DNA of 64,000 bases from Hymenobacter sp. BT559 (GTDB lineage Bacteria; Bacteroidota; Bacteroidia; Cytophagales; Hymenobacteraceae), in the NCBI RefSeq assembly GCF_017571525.1, contig NZ_JAGETY010000001.1, forward strand, positions 496,001 to 560,000, read 5' to 3'. The notes below the pieces were generated by a model. That model was not told the origin of the DNA and made no database searches. It saw only the letters and a program-made list of their open reading frames with translations. Shown piece after piece: positions 53,401 to 61,471 of the stretch. Position numbers and translations under genes: made by a program. Each line of letters starts with the position of its first letter. Position 1 is the stretch's first letter.

Positions 53401-53944
53401 CCACGGCCAGCGGCGGCAGCACGTACTTCCACAGCGGGCGGCTTTGCTGCTGAATATCAATGCCCTGCGCGAAGGACACGCCCTGTAGCTGGGCCGCGCG
53501 CTGCTCGAGGCTAGCTAGCAGCAGCTCGTTGTCGCGGGCCTGGCCTTGCAGCTGCAAGGCGTTAAGCAGGCGGTCCTGCACCTGCGGGAACAGCTCGCCC
53601 ACCTGCCGGGCGGCTTGCTCGTCGCTCAGCAAGCGGCGCAGGTTGGCTAGGGCCGCCAGGGGCTGCCACAGCCAGCGCCCCACGGCATACACGGCCAGGG
53701 CCAGGAAAGTGAACAGCAGCCCCGCCCGCACCGCCGTGGGTAGGTACAGAAAATACTCCAGGGTGTTGAACACCACAAACAAGCTCAGCAGCAGCGCCGC
53801 CGCTACCAGCCCGCCGCGCACCAGCAGGCTCAGGTAAAACTTGCGCTTGTAGGCATCGAGCTCGGCCCGCACCTGGGTGAGCGCCGGAAAATCAGTCGAA
53901 GAAACCCCGGCGGCCGAAGCCGGCCGGTCCGCTACCATCGTCAT
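50447..53944 (-). CDS. DUF4175 family membrane protein with very long coiled coil
   Basis: A 1165-residue protein. Two N-terminal membrane helices (about 40-95) and a third near 175-190 (YVLPPLAVVLLALAFFPSF) are followed by Ig-like beta-domains (about 200-520: LTVLERPDLRDFTVHVTYPA, LTVVADAPPTLTVEAFSDTT). Residues about 530-800 form a Gln/Lys/Glu-rich coiled coil (QQQDQQVQQLQKQFEQLQKQ). A further helical region and Gly/Lys-rich linkers lead to the C-terminus. DUF4175 has no assigned role; the order mnmG, ybeY, RsbW-like, DUF4175 is conserved in Bacteroidota. A short AT-rich stretch lies at 53255-53305. Confidence 0.85.
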   Translation of the reverse strand: MTMVADRPASAAGVSSTDFPALTQVRAELDAYKRKFYLSLLVRGGLVAAALLLSLFVVFNTLEYFLYLPTAVRAGLLFTFLALAVYAVGRWLWQPLAALANLRRLLSDEQAARQVGELFPQVQDRLLNALQLQGQARDNELLLASLEQRAAQLQGVSFAQGIDIQQQSRPLWKYVLPPLAVVLLALAFFPSFITQSTSRIWHYKRHYSRPAPFDFVIHNKELKVFKGENFTLAAAVAGKAVPASLSLLTTDGAERPLAPVPGHPGEFRYTFEQPASDVTFQLSGAGFVSDEYHLTVLERPDLRDFTVHVTYPAYTGRPAETIRNGGNLTVSEGSQLRWEFSTATTEALALHFDNPAEMVQASQQGESFVAERRALRSQPYLVMLRNAAATNANPIAYQLTVVADAPPTLTVEAFSDTTSLRYLALGGSATDDYGLTALRLHYRLHRADSKATGGFSSRPLALPSGAGGTYAYTWNLAPLALQPGDRLEYFVEAVDNDGIHGPKSTRSRPLEFRLPSQRELDKQLASQANSVASQLSSAAKQSKQLERELAQSQDKLKTKRDLSRQDRKQLEDMLDQKQQQDQQVQQLQKQFEQLQKQQDQLSPKSEELAQKAEELKKLMNDLLDPETKKLYDKLQKLLEQQKQPDAEMQKLLQQLENKEDTLQKELDRALEMFKQMQFEQKAEQTADRLDQLAKEEQKLAEKTAENDKNNPDNKQSAEQQKAENQKLQQEQAQKRQEFEELKKDMADLKQQDKELGDQNDMDEQKPDQQQTDQDMQDGEQQLSKNQNQKASQSQKAAAQRMQKMARKMKDQMSDDEEQKKQQNIDGLRDILDNLVTLSFDQEKLMKDFRVVDQTDPRFVQLGQTQRKLRDDSQIIQDSLYALAKKEPRIQSFVTREVGEMNGRMDESLTHIKQRDVPRATTTQQQAMTSINNLALMLSDALKQMQQDLQQMKGQGQGPPQPGSGKGKKKGKGSSPGPGSLGKMQQQLNEQIQQLSQSGKTGRALSQELARLAGQQQMLRQAMQQMGNLQPGGGKPGGKDGKDGQGTKDSQNKDGQGAGGNAAEMKKMMEQTETDLVNKRLTEETIQRQRQILTRLLEAEKSARERDQDTKREAQAAQNHPPVFPPAFQKYKAATPEQQTEILRRQQPALTPYYQQKVSEYFRKNR

Positions 53945-54080
53945 AGGCTAAGGAAAAGGCGGGCGCTGCTCGTGGCGGCCCGCGCCGCAACAAGTTACAC
54001 CCTAGCCTGCCAACGTGAGCGGGTAGGCCGGTAGTTCGGCCAGTGCGGGCACGGCTGACTTTTGAGCGCCCCCTCCGGTG

Positions 54081-54541
54081 CTAGGGCGCTACCCGGCCGG
54101 CGGGAGCCTGGGCTTCGGCCTGCTTGAGCCGGGCTAGGCGGCGGTTGAAAGCTCGTACCCGATGCGAGTGCTCGTTGGCCTTGGAAGTTATAAAAAGCAC
54201 CCCTAGCCGCGTCTCATCAGGCCCGAGCTGCCGGGCAATAGCGCCGTCTTTCAGCACACTCACGCTGGCAATGTCATCCGGATTGAGCTTGGCCAGCGCT
54301 ATAGTATCGGCGCGCTGCCCATCGAGGTAAATGACGGATAATGAGGATTTTGGCCGTGGCCCATCGAGCGTAATACGCAGCCCTCCGGCCGACGGCGGTG
54401 GCGCCGGCTGAATCTGTAGCCCCGATACGGTGGGCGTTTGGGCCCGCACCCCTGCCGGCTGAAGCATCCACCTGCTACCAGCAGCGCAGCGGCCAGCCAG
54501 CGCCCTAGCGAAGCAGCAAGATGGCGTGCGTAATGGGGCAT
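54081..54541 (-). pseudogene. Frameshifted secreted TonB-plug-like protein
   Basis: The C-terminal frame (to 54081) reads SVIYLDGQRADTIALAKLNP and DDIASVSVLKDGAIARQLGP, then GVLFITSKANE, which matches the plug-like module of the M56 peptidase tail and of the two secreted proteins upstream. Its own reading frame has no proper start. An ATG at 54541 in another frame encodes a good signal peptide (MPHYARHLAASLGRWLAAAL, then LVAGG). The two join if one base is lost or gained near 54455-54490, after which the protein continues as VRAQTPTVSG. This could be a real mutation or a sequencing error. Confidence 0.6.
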
Positions 54542-54568
54542 ACCCGGTCAAATTAATTGATGAGCAGC

Positions 54569-56962
54569 CTAAGGAACCAGCCGAACGGGCGTCGACTCCC
54601 GCAAGAACACGACCGCATCAAACTCGCTGCGCAAGCTGTGGAGCATAAATTCATTGTGGGGCGTGCGGTAGCCCACCTCGCGCAGTAGCTGCGACTGAAA
54701 TAGCCAGGCGTTTTCGTCGGTCAGCTCTTGCCGGCCCAGGGGCAGCCAGCTGGCGGGCGGCCCCGTGCGAAGCCACGCCTCGTAGCTGCCAGGCAGGGGG
54801 CTAGCCAGCGGTGCGCTGGCCCACTTGCCGGCCGGGCCGAGCGCGGCATAACTCCCCTGCCCCAGCGCCAGGCCGAGCGCCAGGTAGCCGGGGCCGAGCG
54901 TGGCGCGCAGCCACTCGCCCATGGGGCGCTCTTCCTTGGTCAGCACCTTGGCCACGGCGCTGTTGCTGGCCCACAGCACCAGCCGGGCGGCGGGGCCTTC
55001 GGTCTGGCTCAGGTATTGGGCGTTTTCGGCCAGGCACGCCTGGCGGTAGTTGAAGGCCATGCCAAACGATAACCGCCGCCAGGTGGCACCCTGCTCCACG
55101 AGGTGCAGGTAGTAGCGCTGGCGGGCTAGCTGGGTTAGGCTGACGGGGAGGCCGAGCAGCTTGGCGCGGGCATCAAGGCCGGTGCTAAGCTCGGCCAGCA
55201 GGCGGTGCAGTGGGGCTAGCAGCGAGTCGTGCGGCTGGTCGGGGCGGTCGCGCAGGTCGGGGTCGTCGGGGGCAGGGTGCGGGTAGGTGGCCAGCAGCTG
55301 CCCCAGCTGGCGCATGCGGCTGCGGGTGAAGTCATCATCGGCCTCCACCAGCTGGCCGAAGCTGGCTAGGGCCTGTTCGGGCTGCTGCACATCGAGGCCC
55401 GCCAGCAGCACCGGGCTAGCGGGGTGGGCTACTTGGTAGGCGCGCAGCCAGGTTAGCAAGTCGCGCAGTTCCGTGGTGTTCCAGCCATCGAGGGCGGCCA
55501 GCAGCCGGGAGAGGTCACCGCGACCAGTGCGCACATAGTCATTGAGGGCCGCGCAGGCCACGGGGCTAGCTTCCAGCGCCAGCCCCGTAAAGCCTTTTTC
55601 GGCGATGAGGTAGCGCGTCAGCTTGTCGCGCAGCGCAAAAACCTCGTGCGAGCCGTGCGTGACCTCCCCCAGCCCCACGAGCCGCGCCGGCGCCAGAAAA
55701 CCACCCAGCGCGGCCAGGTCGGGCCCGGCGGTGGCGGGCGCCCCTAGCCGCAGCGGCCGCAAGGCAGTGCGCAGCCAGGCCATTTCGGCGGCGGTGGGCA
55801 GCGGGGGCACGGGCGGGCCGGTGGGCACGTAGGGATTGCCATTAAGGCTGAACGTCAGGTTGTCGAGCTCTACGGCGCCGGGGCCCGGTAGCACTAGGCT
55901 CAGCGTGAGCGCGCTACTTACCGCATACTTCAATTGCATGGGTACCTCAAAGGCAAAGTCCGTCCACTGCGGGCCGGGTGCGGGCAGCGGCGGAGCTGGG
56001 CCTAGGGTATCGGGCATCCACGTATCGCCCGCTTGCTGCCCCAGGGCTAGCAGCCGGCTCACGAAGGCTGGTCCGGGGCTGGGTGGCTGCAAGCCGGGCT
56101 GCGCCGCCGGTCGGCGCCAGTAGCCCATCACGCGCAGCACCTTGCCGCCCTCCTGGCGGGCTAGCCGCAGCGTGCCCAAGTAGGCACTGGGCGTGGGCTG
56201 GCCAGCGGCACTGCGGCGCACTACGCGCAGGTAGTGTCGGCCATGCTGCGGGCTGGCACTATCGAGGGCCACGGTGGCGCCGGCCGGGTCGGGCCAGGCC
56301 GCACGTGGCAGGGGGCGCTCAAAATCCCAGTTGGCCGCCAGGGCCTCGGCGGGTGGCAGCAGCAGCGCCTCGGTGGCGGGCACGGGGCTGTCGGGCACGG
56401 GCTTCCCTCCTACCAGCAGCTGCACATCGTCCAGCCACAGCCGGCCGGTGCCTTGCGTCCAAAAATATAGGCTAGGCCCGAAGGCAGTAGCCTTTATGGG
56501 CAGCCGTAGCTCCAGCTGGCGCCAGTCCAGGTCGGCGGGCAGCGAGTCGAGCACCGCTGCCCGCTCGGGGCTGAGGCCGGCCAAGGTAAGGGTCGTAACG
56601 GAGGCTGAAAGCCCTACCCGCCCGCGCCAGCCCCGTGTGCGCACCCAGGCCCGCACCGTCAGGAGCCGGCCGCGCATCGAGTCGAGCGGCGGCACCGTGG
56701 TGCCGATGGAAGCCAGGCGCGGCGCCTCGTTGTCGAGGCGAGTGGGCAAGTCGAACCGCAGGCTGCCGCACCCCTGCCGATGCACCAACGTATCGAAGGT
56801 GAGCCGGCCGCCGGGCGGCACCGTGGTGCGCCACAGCGCCAGCGGCTGGCCGTGGTTGGCTCCCGGCTCCAGGCCCAGGTTGAGGCGGCCCTGGGCGCGG
56901 GCATCCAGGCTAGCCAGCAGGCCCAGCACCAATCCGCAGCAGTAAAAAAGGCAGTTGTTCAT
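54569..56962 (-). CDS. Secreted erythromycin-esterase-family protein
   Basis: A 797-residue protein with a signal peptide ending ASLDARAQ. The first 400 residues are beta-rich, carbohydrate-binding-like domains (DTLVHRQGCGSLRFDLPTRL, SLYFWTQGTGRLWLDDVQLL). The C-terminal half is the esterase family: VGLGEVTHGSHEVFALRDKL (with the G-E-x-T-H-G signature), GFTGLALEASPVACAALNDY and LLAGLDVQQPEQALASF. Known members open the macrolactone ring of erythromycin with a conserved His and Glu. The fused N-terminal domains are unlike EreA/EreB, so the true substrate may be a different ester. It sits in the BlaI/M56 locus, downstream and in the same direction. ATG at 56962. Confidence 0.8.
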   Translation of the reverse strand: MNNCLFYCCGLVLGLLASLDARAQGRLNLGLEPGANHGQPLALWRTTVPPGGRLTFDTLVHRQGCGSLRFDLPTRLDNEAPRLASIGTTVPPLDSMRGRLLTVRAWVRTRGWRGRVGLSASVTTLTLAGLSPERAAVLDSLPADLDWRQLELRLPIKATAFGPSLYFWTQGTGRLWLDDVQLLVGGKPVPDSPVPATEALLLPPAEALAANWDFERPLPRAAWPDPAGATVALDSASPQHGRHYLRVVRRSAAGQPTPSAYLGTLRLARQEGGKVLRVMGYWRRPAAQPGLQPPSPGPAFVSRLLALGQQAGDTWMPDTLGPAPPLPAPGPQWTDFAFEVPMQLKYAVSSALTLSLVLPGPGAVELDNLTFSLNGNPYVPTGPPVPPLPTAAEMAWLRTALRPLRLGAPATAGPDLAALGGFLAPARLVGLGEVTHGSHEVFALRDKLTRYLIAEKGFTGLALEASPVACAALNDYVRTGRGDLSRLLAALDGWNTTELRDLLTWLRAYQVAHPASPVLLAGLDVQQPEQALASFGQLVEADDDFTRSRMRQLGQLLATYPHPAPDDPDLRDRPDQPHDSLLAPLHRLLAELSTGLDARAKLLGLPVSLTQLARQRYYLHLVEQGATWRRLSFGMAFNYRQACLAENAQYLSQTEGPAARLVLWASNSAVAKVLTKEERPMGEWLRATLGPGYLALGLALGQGSYAALGPAGKWASAPLASPLPGSYEAWLRTGPPASWLPLGRQELTDENAWLFQSQLLREVGYRTPHNEFMLHSLRSEFDAVVFLRESTPVRLVP

Positions 56963-57053
56963 ACCCACTATACAAGGCTAGCCGGCTCATCAGCAAAACT
57001 GACCAACCGGCTAGCAGGCTAGTAATCAAGCAAGAACTGCTTGCCCGCGACCC

Positions 57054-57617
57054 TTATTGCTTCACGGGCTGGCCCTGGCCGTCGAAGAGCAGCTGCAGGC
57101 GCTTGCCGCCGTCGGTGAAGAAGGTTTGGTAGTAGCCGGGCTTGTCGCGGGCCGGGCCTACCATTTCCAGCTTGGCGCTAGGGTAGGTTTTGAGGATGTA
57201 GGCTTTAGCGGCCTCCACGCCGGCTACCTGCGCGGCGGTGGGCGGCACTAGTGGCTTCACGGCATTGATACGGTTGTTGAAGGCCACTACCTCGGGCGAG
57301 CTCTCGCCGGCCTTGGTGGTTATCACCACCGTGCCATCGGACGGCGCCACGCCAAACAGCTGCTGCTGGTCAGCGCCTTTGATGACGTTGATGTTGCTGA
57401 TGTCGCTAGGGGCGATTTTAGTCAGCGCGTCACTGCCAGTCTTCTGGCCATCTACATAATACGCCACATTCTTGGGCAAGGGCTTCTGGGCCGGGGCCGG
57501 CGTGGGTGCCACCTGGGCATGGGCTAGGGCGGCGCTAAGCGCTAAAAGGGCCACTAGAGATGCCATCAAGAGATAACGTCCAGACGGGCGAGAGGCAGAT
57601 GCAAAAACTGGAAACAT
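57054..57617 (-). CDS. Secreted plug/PepSY-like protein, paralogue 1
   Basis: A 187-residue exported protein (signal ends SAALAHAQ). Its middle part YYVDGQKTGSDALTKIAPSD, then NINVIKGADQQQLFG and GTVVITTKAGES, matches the TonB-receptor plug pattern. The C-terminal part (AAKAYILKTYPSAKLEMVGP, LQLLFDGQGQPVKQ) resembles PepSY-like beta-lactamase-inhibitor folds. It is a free copy of the tail of the M56 peptidase next door. The start ATG at 57617 is used; the second Met at residue 18 gives a tighter signal peptide. Function is unknown; it may modulate the M56 sensor. Confidence 0.75.
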   Translation of the reverse strand: MFPVFASASRPSGRYLLMASLVALLALSAALAHAQVAPTPAPAQKPLPKNVAYYVDGQKTGSDALTKIAPSDISNINVIKGADQQQLFGVAPSDGTVVITTKAGESSPEVVAFNNRINAVKPLVPPTAAQVAGVEAAKAYILKTYPSAKLEMVGPARDKPGYYQTFFTDGGKRLQLLFDGQGQPVKQ

Positions 57618-57662
57618 GAGGAGTGGGAATGAAATAATTAGTCAAAAAATGAACGTGGTCAA

Positions 57663-58208
57663 TTAATAAACTCTGTCGTCAACAAAGTCTCCGGCCAGCG
57701 TGAAGCTTGCGTAGTGAAAGCCCCAGTTATCAGCCAGCTGCACCCGGTATTTCACCGCGCCAGTCGACTTTTGGGTTAGCTTTAGTACTTCACCCCCTAG
57801 CCAGCACTTCGGGTAGTGGCTCGTGATGTAGGCCAGGGCTTTGGGCGCGATGATACCCACGGTACTCAGGTTGCTCACGTAGCCAGACAGCAAGTGCGCC
57901 TTGTCGGCCAGCGCCAACACAGCCGGCGTGTTGGCATTGGCTTTAGTCGTGACAACCAACACTTCCATAGCCACTGAATCGCCAAAAGCTTGCCGCACCA
58001 GCGGCTGCCCCATCATGCCATCGGCCGAATTGATGGCCGCCGGAGCCAAGCGGTTGATGGCTGCAACGGTGCTTCGCTCGCCATCCAGGTACACCAGAGT
58101 ACCCGTCGCAATCTGCCAGTGGTTCTGAGGGGGCGCCGCTTGCGCCTGCGCCGCGCTGATGTGCCCAAGCGCCAGCCCTGCGCCGCAGGCCATTGCCCAA
58201 TCACGCAT
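57663..58208 (-). CDS. Secreted plug/PepSY-like protein, paralogue 2
   Basis: A 181-residue exported protein with signal (MRDWAMACGAGLALGHISAA, then QAQ). Its plug part is TLVYLDGERSTVAAINRLAP, then LVVTTKANANTPAVLALADK. The C-terminal PepSY-like part is APKALAYITSHYPKCWLGGE and GAVKYRVQLADNWGF. The last 70 residues are very similar to the tail of the M56 peptidase (PKALTYITSHYPDSRLSGEV). The pair is probably a tandem duplicate. I chose the Met at 58208; an in-frame Met ten codons upstream (58238) is also possible. Confidence 0.75.
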   Translation of the reverse strand: MRDWAMACGAGLALGHISAAQAQAAPPQNHWQIATGTLVYLDGERSTVAAINRLAPAAINSADGMMGQPLVRQAFGDSVAMEVLVVTTKANANTPAVLALADKAHLLSGYVSNLSTVGIIAPKALAYITSHYPKCWLGGEVLKLTQKSTGAVKYRVQLADNWGFHYASFTLAGDFVDDRVY

Positions 58209-58290
58209 TGAGTTGGAGAAAAAAACTGCTTTTGCCATTGGTCGGGTAGGATAAGGAGGTGATTGCTGGAAAGACTAACTGCTTGATTTA

Positions 58291-59628
58291 TTACTGCGCC
58301 AGGAAGTCGCCTTGCGGCGAGAAGAAGACATAAAAAGGCCGCCGGCCCGTGATGAGTTGCACTTGGTACTTGACCTCACCCGTTGATTTGCGCTTCACCT
58401 CCGTTACCTCGCCGCTTAGGCGCGAATCGGGGTAATGGCTCGTGATGTAGGTCAGGGCTTTGGGCACCACCGCATTTACCTGAGCCGGCGTGTAGGTGTA
58501 GGCCCCGCTCAGGTTGGCTTGCTCGGCCAAGGCTAGCACGGCCGGCGAGTTGGCATTGGCCCTGGTGGTCATGGCTACCACGCTGGGCGCGGTGCTGTTA
58601 AAAATCCGGCTTATCGTCGCGTGGTCTTTCACCACATCGATGCTGCCAATACTGTTAGGGTCCAGCGTTTTAAAGGCCGCTTGCGTGCTAGGCTGCCCAT
58701 CAAGGTAGTAGAGCGCGTCGGTTGGCGTTGATTGCTTGGTGGCGGCAGCCGGCATTTGAGCACGCGCCCCGGTATAGGCCAGGGCCACCGCCATCACGAG
58801 CGGCGCAGCCAGCAGGTAGCGGCCGAGCTGGCGCGTAGTAGAAATGGGCTGATTCAGCATGACAATCCGGTTTTTGAGGGTAGGAAAGGAAAAATGGAAG
58901 GCTAACGCGGGGGCCGGCACGCCGCCCGGCTGCTGGCGCAGCAGGCTGTATTGGTAGGCCCGGCGGTCGAGGCCCGCCCGGAGAGCAGCGCGGTCGGCCA
59001 GGTATTCGAGGTTATCGAGCACGGCGCGGCGCAGCAGCCAGGCCGCCGGGTTCAGCCAGGCTAGGGCGGTGCCGGCCTGCACCAGCAGCACATCGAGGGT
59101 ATGAAGCTGGTGCACATGAGCTTGCTCATGGCGCAGGGCAGCGGGCAGGCTGGCCGCATCGGCCAGGGCTGCCTCGCTCACATACACCGTGCGGCCAAAC
59201 GAAAACGGCCCGCCCGCGCCCGGCAGCACCCGCACCGGCTGGCCCAGCGCCCAGCTAGGCCGGCTGCGCGCCTGTACCAGCGCCAGGCTGCCTAGCTGGC
59301 CCAGCAGGCGCAGCAGTAGCCCGGCTGCCCCGGCCGCATACACGCCCAGCGCCAGCAGGGCCCAGTCGAAGCCCGCGTCCGGCGCCGTGCCCACCGGGCC
59401 GGGGCTAGCGAGGCGCGCTACCACTGGCAGCGCCGGCAGGGCCGGGGCCGGCAGCAAAGCGGGCACCGGCAGGGCTGGGTACACCGCCGCAAAGAGCAGC
59501 GCCAGCAGCAGGTAGGCGCGGTTCAGGCCAAAGAAGGTGAGGCCGCGCAGCAGCCCGTAGTAGGCGGCCGCAAACAACGCCAGCACTACGTTGGCTTTCA
59601 GCAGATAAGCAAGAATAGCGACGGCCAT
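58291..59628 (-). CDS. M56-family (BlaR1-type) membrane metallopeptidase with plug and PepSY-like tail
   Basis: A 445-residue protein. N-terminal helices (about 5-110) are followed by the zinc peptidase motif LRHEQAHVHQLH (HExxH, His167, Glu168, His171) and LEYLADRAAL (Glu208 as third ligand region). A further helix near 270-288 leads outside. The extracytoplasmic tail has a plug-like segment (ALYYLDGQPSTQAAFKTLDP) and a PepSY-like end (PKALTYITSHYPDSRLSGEV). In BlaR1 the outer domain senses beta-lactam and activates the protease to inactivate BlaI. Here no penicillin-binding domain is visible. The start is 2 bases from the blaI stop, so they form an operon. Confidence 0.85.
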   Translation of the reverse strand: MAVAILAYLLKANVVLALFAAAYYGLLRGLTFFGLNRAYLLLALLFAAVYPALPVPALLPAPALPALPVVARLASPGPVGTAPDAGFDWALLALGVYAAGAAGLLLRLLGQLGSLALVQARSRPSWALGQPVRVLPGAGGPFSFGRTVYVSEAALADAASLPAALRHEQAHVHQLHTLDVLLVQAGTALAWLNPAAWLLRRAVLDNLEYLADRAALRAGLDRRAYQYSLLRQQPGGVPAPALAFHFSFPTLKNRIVMLNQPISTTRQLGRYLLAAPLVMAVALAYTGARAQMPAAATKQSTPTDALYYLDGQPSTQAAFKTLDPNSIGSIDVVKDHATISRIFNSTAPSVVAMTTRANANSPAVLALAEQANLSGAYTYTPAQVNAVVPKALTYITSHYPDSRLSGEVTEVKRKSTGEVKYQVQLITGRRPFYVFFSPQGDFLAQ

Positions 59629-59630
59629 AA

Positions 59631-59996
59631 CTACTCCGGCTTTTGGTTTTCGATGAGCCGGATAATCTCCTGCAAGTCGGCGGCGCTCACCTTTTCCTCC
59701 TTCGCGAAGAAGGAAACCAGCTCCTTGTACGAGTCGCGGAAATGCTCGCGCACCAGCGCCCCTAGCGAGCGGCGCTGGTAGTCTTCGGCGCTCACCAGCG
59801 TTGCGTAGCGAAACGAATTGCCAAGCTTTTCGGCCTGCACATACAGCTTGCGCTCCAGGTTGCGCAGGGTGCTGGCCAGGGTGGTATAGGGCGGGCGCGG
59901 GGCTGGCAGCTGCTCCAGCACGTCCTTCACAAAGGCTGGACCGGTGTGCCAGAGCGCGCGCAGCGCATCTTCTTCGGGTTGAGTGAGTCGTTCCAT
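59631..59996 (-). CDS. blaI: BlaI/MecI-family transcriptional repressor
   Basis: A 121-residue winged-helix repressor. The pattern RLTQPEEDALRALWHTGPAF, VKDVLEQL, PYTTLASTLRNLERKLYVQA (recognition helix and wing) and SFRYATLVSAEDYQRRSLGA matches BlaI/MecI. The C-terminal helices dimerise and carry the site cut by the M56 protease in known systems. It is the first gene of the leftward operon with the M56 gene. Two similar palindromes lie just upstream (60006-60040), as expected for its operator. Confidence 0.9.
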   Translation of the reverse strand: MERLTQPEEDALRALWHTGPAFVKDVLEQLPAPRPPYTTLASTLRNLERKLYVQAEKLGNSFRYATLVSAEDYQRRSLGALVREHFRDSYKELVSFFAKEEKVSAADLQEIIRLIENQKPE

Positions 59997-60005
59997 GGAA
60001 AGTAT

Positions 60006-60040
60006 TTACGAATTTTTCGTAATACTACGAATGTTTCGTA
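60006..60040. promoter_or_regulatory. Double palindrome upstream of blaI, candidate operator
   Basis: TTACGAA-TTT-TTCGTAA (60006-60022) and TACGAA-TGT-TTCGTA (60026-60040) are both perfect palindromes, centred 19 bases apart (about two helical turns) and sharing TACGAA-N3-TTCGTA. They lie 10-44 bases before the blaI start, where the promoter should be. BlaI-family operators are dyads of a similar kind (TACA-TGTA). The word is specific to this locus in the parts I read. Confidence 0.85.
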
Positions 60041-60081
60041 AAATAGAATCGACTTGCTCAAAAATTTTCTGTAGAGAAAAT

Positions 60082-60115
60082 AAAAAATGCCATCTCCAGC
60101 TTGGAAAAGGCATTT
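60082..60115 (-). terminator. Terminator of the MFS exporter gene
   Basis: AAATGCC (60085-60091) pairs with GGCATTT (60109-60115); on the minus strand a TTTTTATTTT run follows. It is about 100 bases past the MFS stop and precedes the blaI promoter region. Confidence 0.65.
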
Positions 60116-60217
60116 CAGGTTAGAAAAATAAGTAGGTAATTCCCTGACGAGGCTAATTAGCCCGCAGAGGCCCGGTGGCTAGGGCCGCGCTGGTAGCGCA
60201 GCTGCTGTGCTCCACAA

Positions 60218-61471
60218 TCAGTGCCCGCTAGGCGCGGCCACAGCTGGTGCAGGGGAGGCCGCGGGCAGGCGTCGCAGCGGCCCTAGCGCCACCAGCAGGG
60301 CTAGCAGCGTAAGTACTGCACCGGCCAAAAACGGCATTCCTGGAAAATAAACTGGTGCCCCGGCCCGCGTAAACCAGGCAAACAAGCTCGTCATAAACAG
60401 CGGCCCTACCACGCCCGTGGCGCTGATGAGCGAGGTGAGCGCGCCTTGCAGCTCGCCCTGCTCATTGGCCGGTACCTGGCCCGAAATGCTGCCTTGCAAG
60501 GCCGGCCCCGCCAGCCCCCCTAGTGCAAACACCCCCGTGAAAGCGAACATCATCCAGCCCTGCGTAGCGAAGGCAAACAGCACAAAACCCAGGATATAAA
60601 ACGCCATGCCCACCAGCACCGCCCGCGCCGCGCCCAGCTTCGGAATGAGTACCCGCACCAGTCCGCCCTGCACAATGAGGGCGCCCAGCCCCACCGCGCC
60701 CAGCGACCAGCCAATCATGCTTTCATTAAAATGAAATTTGAGGATGGTGTAGAACGTCCAGACCGACTGCGTGGCCGAGCCGGCCAGGTAAAGCAGCACC
60801 AGCGCCACCACTAGGCCCACTATTTTGGGGTATTTGCCTAGCCGCAGCAGCGAGGCCGCCGCATTGGCCCGCGCCCATTCGAAGGGCCGGCGCTGCTCAG
60901 CAGGCAAAGACTCGGGCACCAAAAACAGGCCGTAGAGGAAATTGCACAAGCTCAGGCCCGCCGCTACCATAAAAGGCACCCTCGGCCCGAAGTGCGCAAA
61001 CGCACCCCCTAGCACCGGCCCAATAATAAAGCCCAGCCCAAAGGCCGCCCCCACCAGCCCAAAGTTCTGGGCGCGCTTTTCGGGCGGGCTCACGTCGGCG
61101 ATGTAGGCCGTGGCCGTGGTGAAGCTAGCCCCCGTGACGCCCGCAATGATGCGCCCCACAAACAGCCAGGCAATGGTCGGGGCCAGGGCCAGAAAAATGT
61201 AGTCGCAGCCCAGCCCCAGCAGCGAAGCCAGCAGCACCGGCCGCCGCCCAAAGCGGTCGGACAGCCCGCCCACCACCGGCGCAAAGGCAAACTGCGCCGC
61301 CGCGTACGCAAACGAGAGCCAGCCCGCGTATTGCGAAGCCCGGCTCACGCCCTCGCCCGTGAGCTGCTCGATGAGCGTGGGCAGCACCGGGATAATAACC
61401 CCTAGCCCGATAACATCGATGAGGATGGTGACGAAGATGAAAGCCAGCGCGGCCGGGCGTTTGGGCGACAT
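60218..61471 (-). CDS. Tetracycline-resistance-type MFS exporter
   Basis: A 417-residue protein with 12 helices. MFS motif A is GGLSDRFGRRPVLLASLLG between helices 2 and 3. The early part MSPKRPAALAFIFVTILIDV and the GLGVIIPVLPTLIEQLTGEG stretch match the TCR/Tet group. GLVGAAFGLGFIIGPVLGG is motif C, the signature of exporters (antiporters). Many chromosomal relatives exist without a known drug, so the substrate is uncertain. It lies upstream of the blaI operon in the same direction, separated by a terminator. Confidence 0.85.
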   Translation of the reverse strand: MSPKRPAALAFIFVTILIDVIGLGVIIPVLPTLIEQLTGEGVSRASQYAGWLSFAYAAAQFAFAPVVGGLSDRFGRRPVLLASLLGLGCDYIFLALAPTIAWLFVGRIIAGVTGASFTTATAYIADVSPPEKRAQNFGLVGAAFGLGFIIGPVLGGAFAHFGPRVPFMVAAGLSLCNFLYGLFLVPESLPAEQRRPFEWARANAAASLLRLGKYPKIVGLVVALVLLYLAGSATQSVWTFYTILKFHFNESMIGWSLGAVGLGALIVQGGLVRVLIPKLGAARAVLVGMAFYILGFVLFAFATQGWMMFAFTGVFALGGLAGPALQGSISGQVPANEQGELQGALTSLISATGVVGPLFMTSLFAWFTRAGAPVYFPGMPFLAGAVLTLLALLVALGPLRRLPAASPAPAVAAPSGH

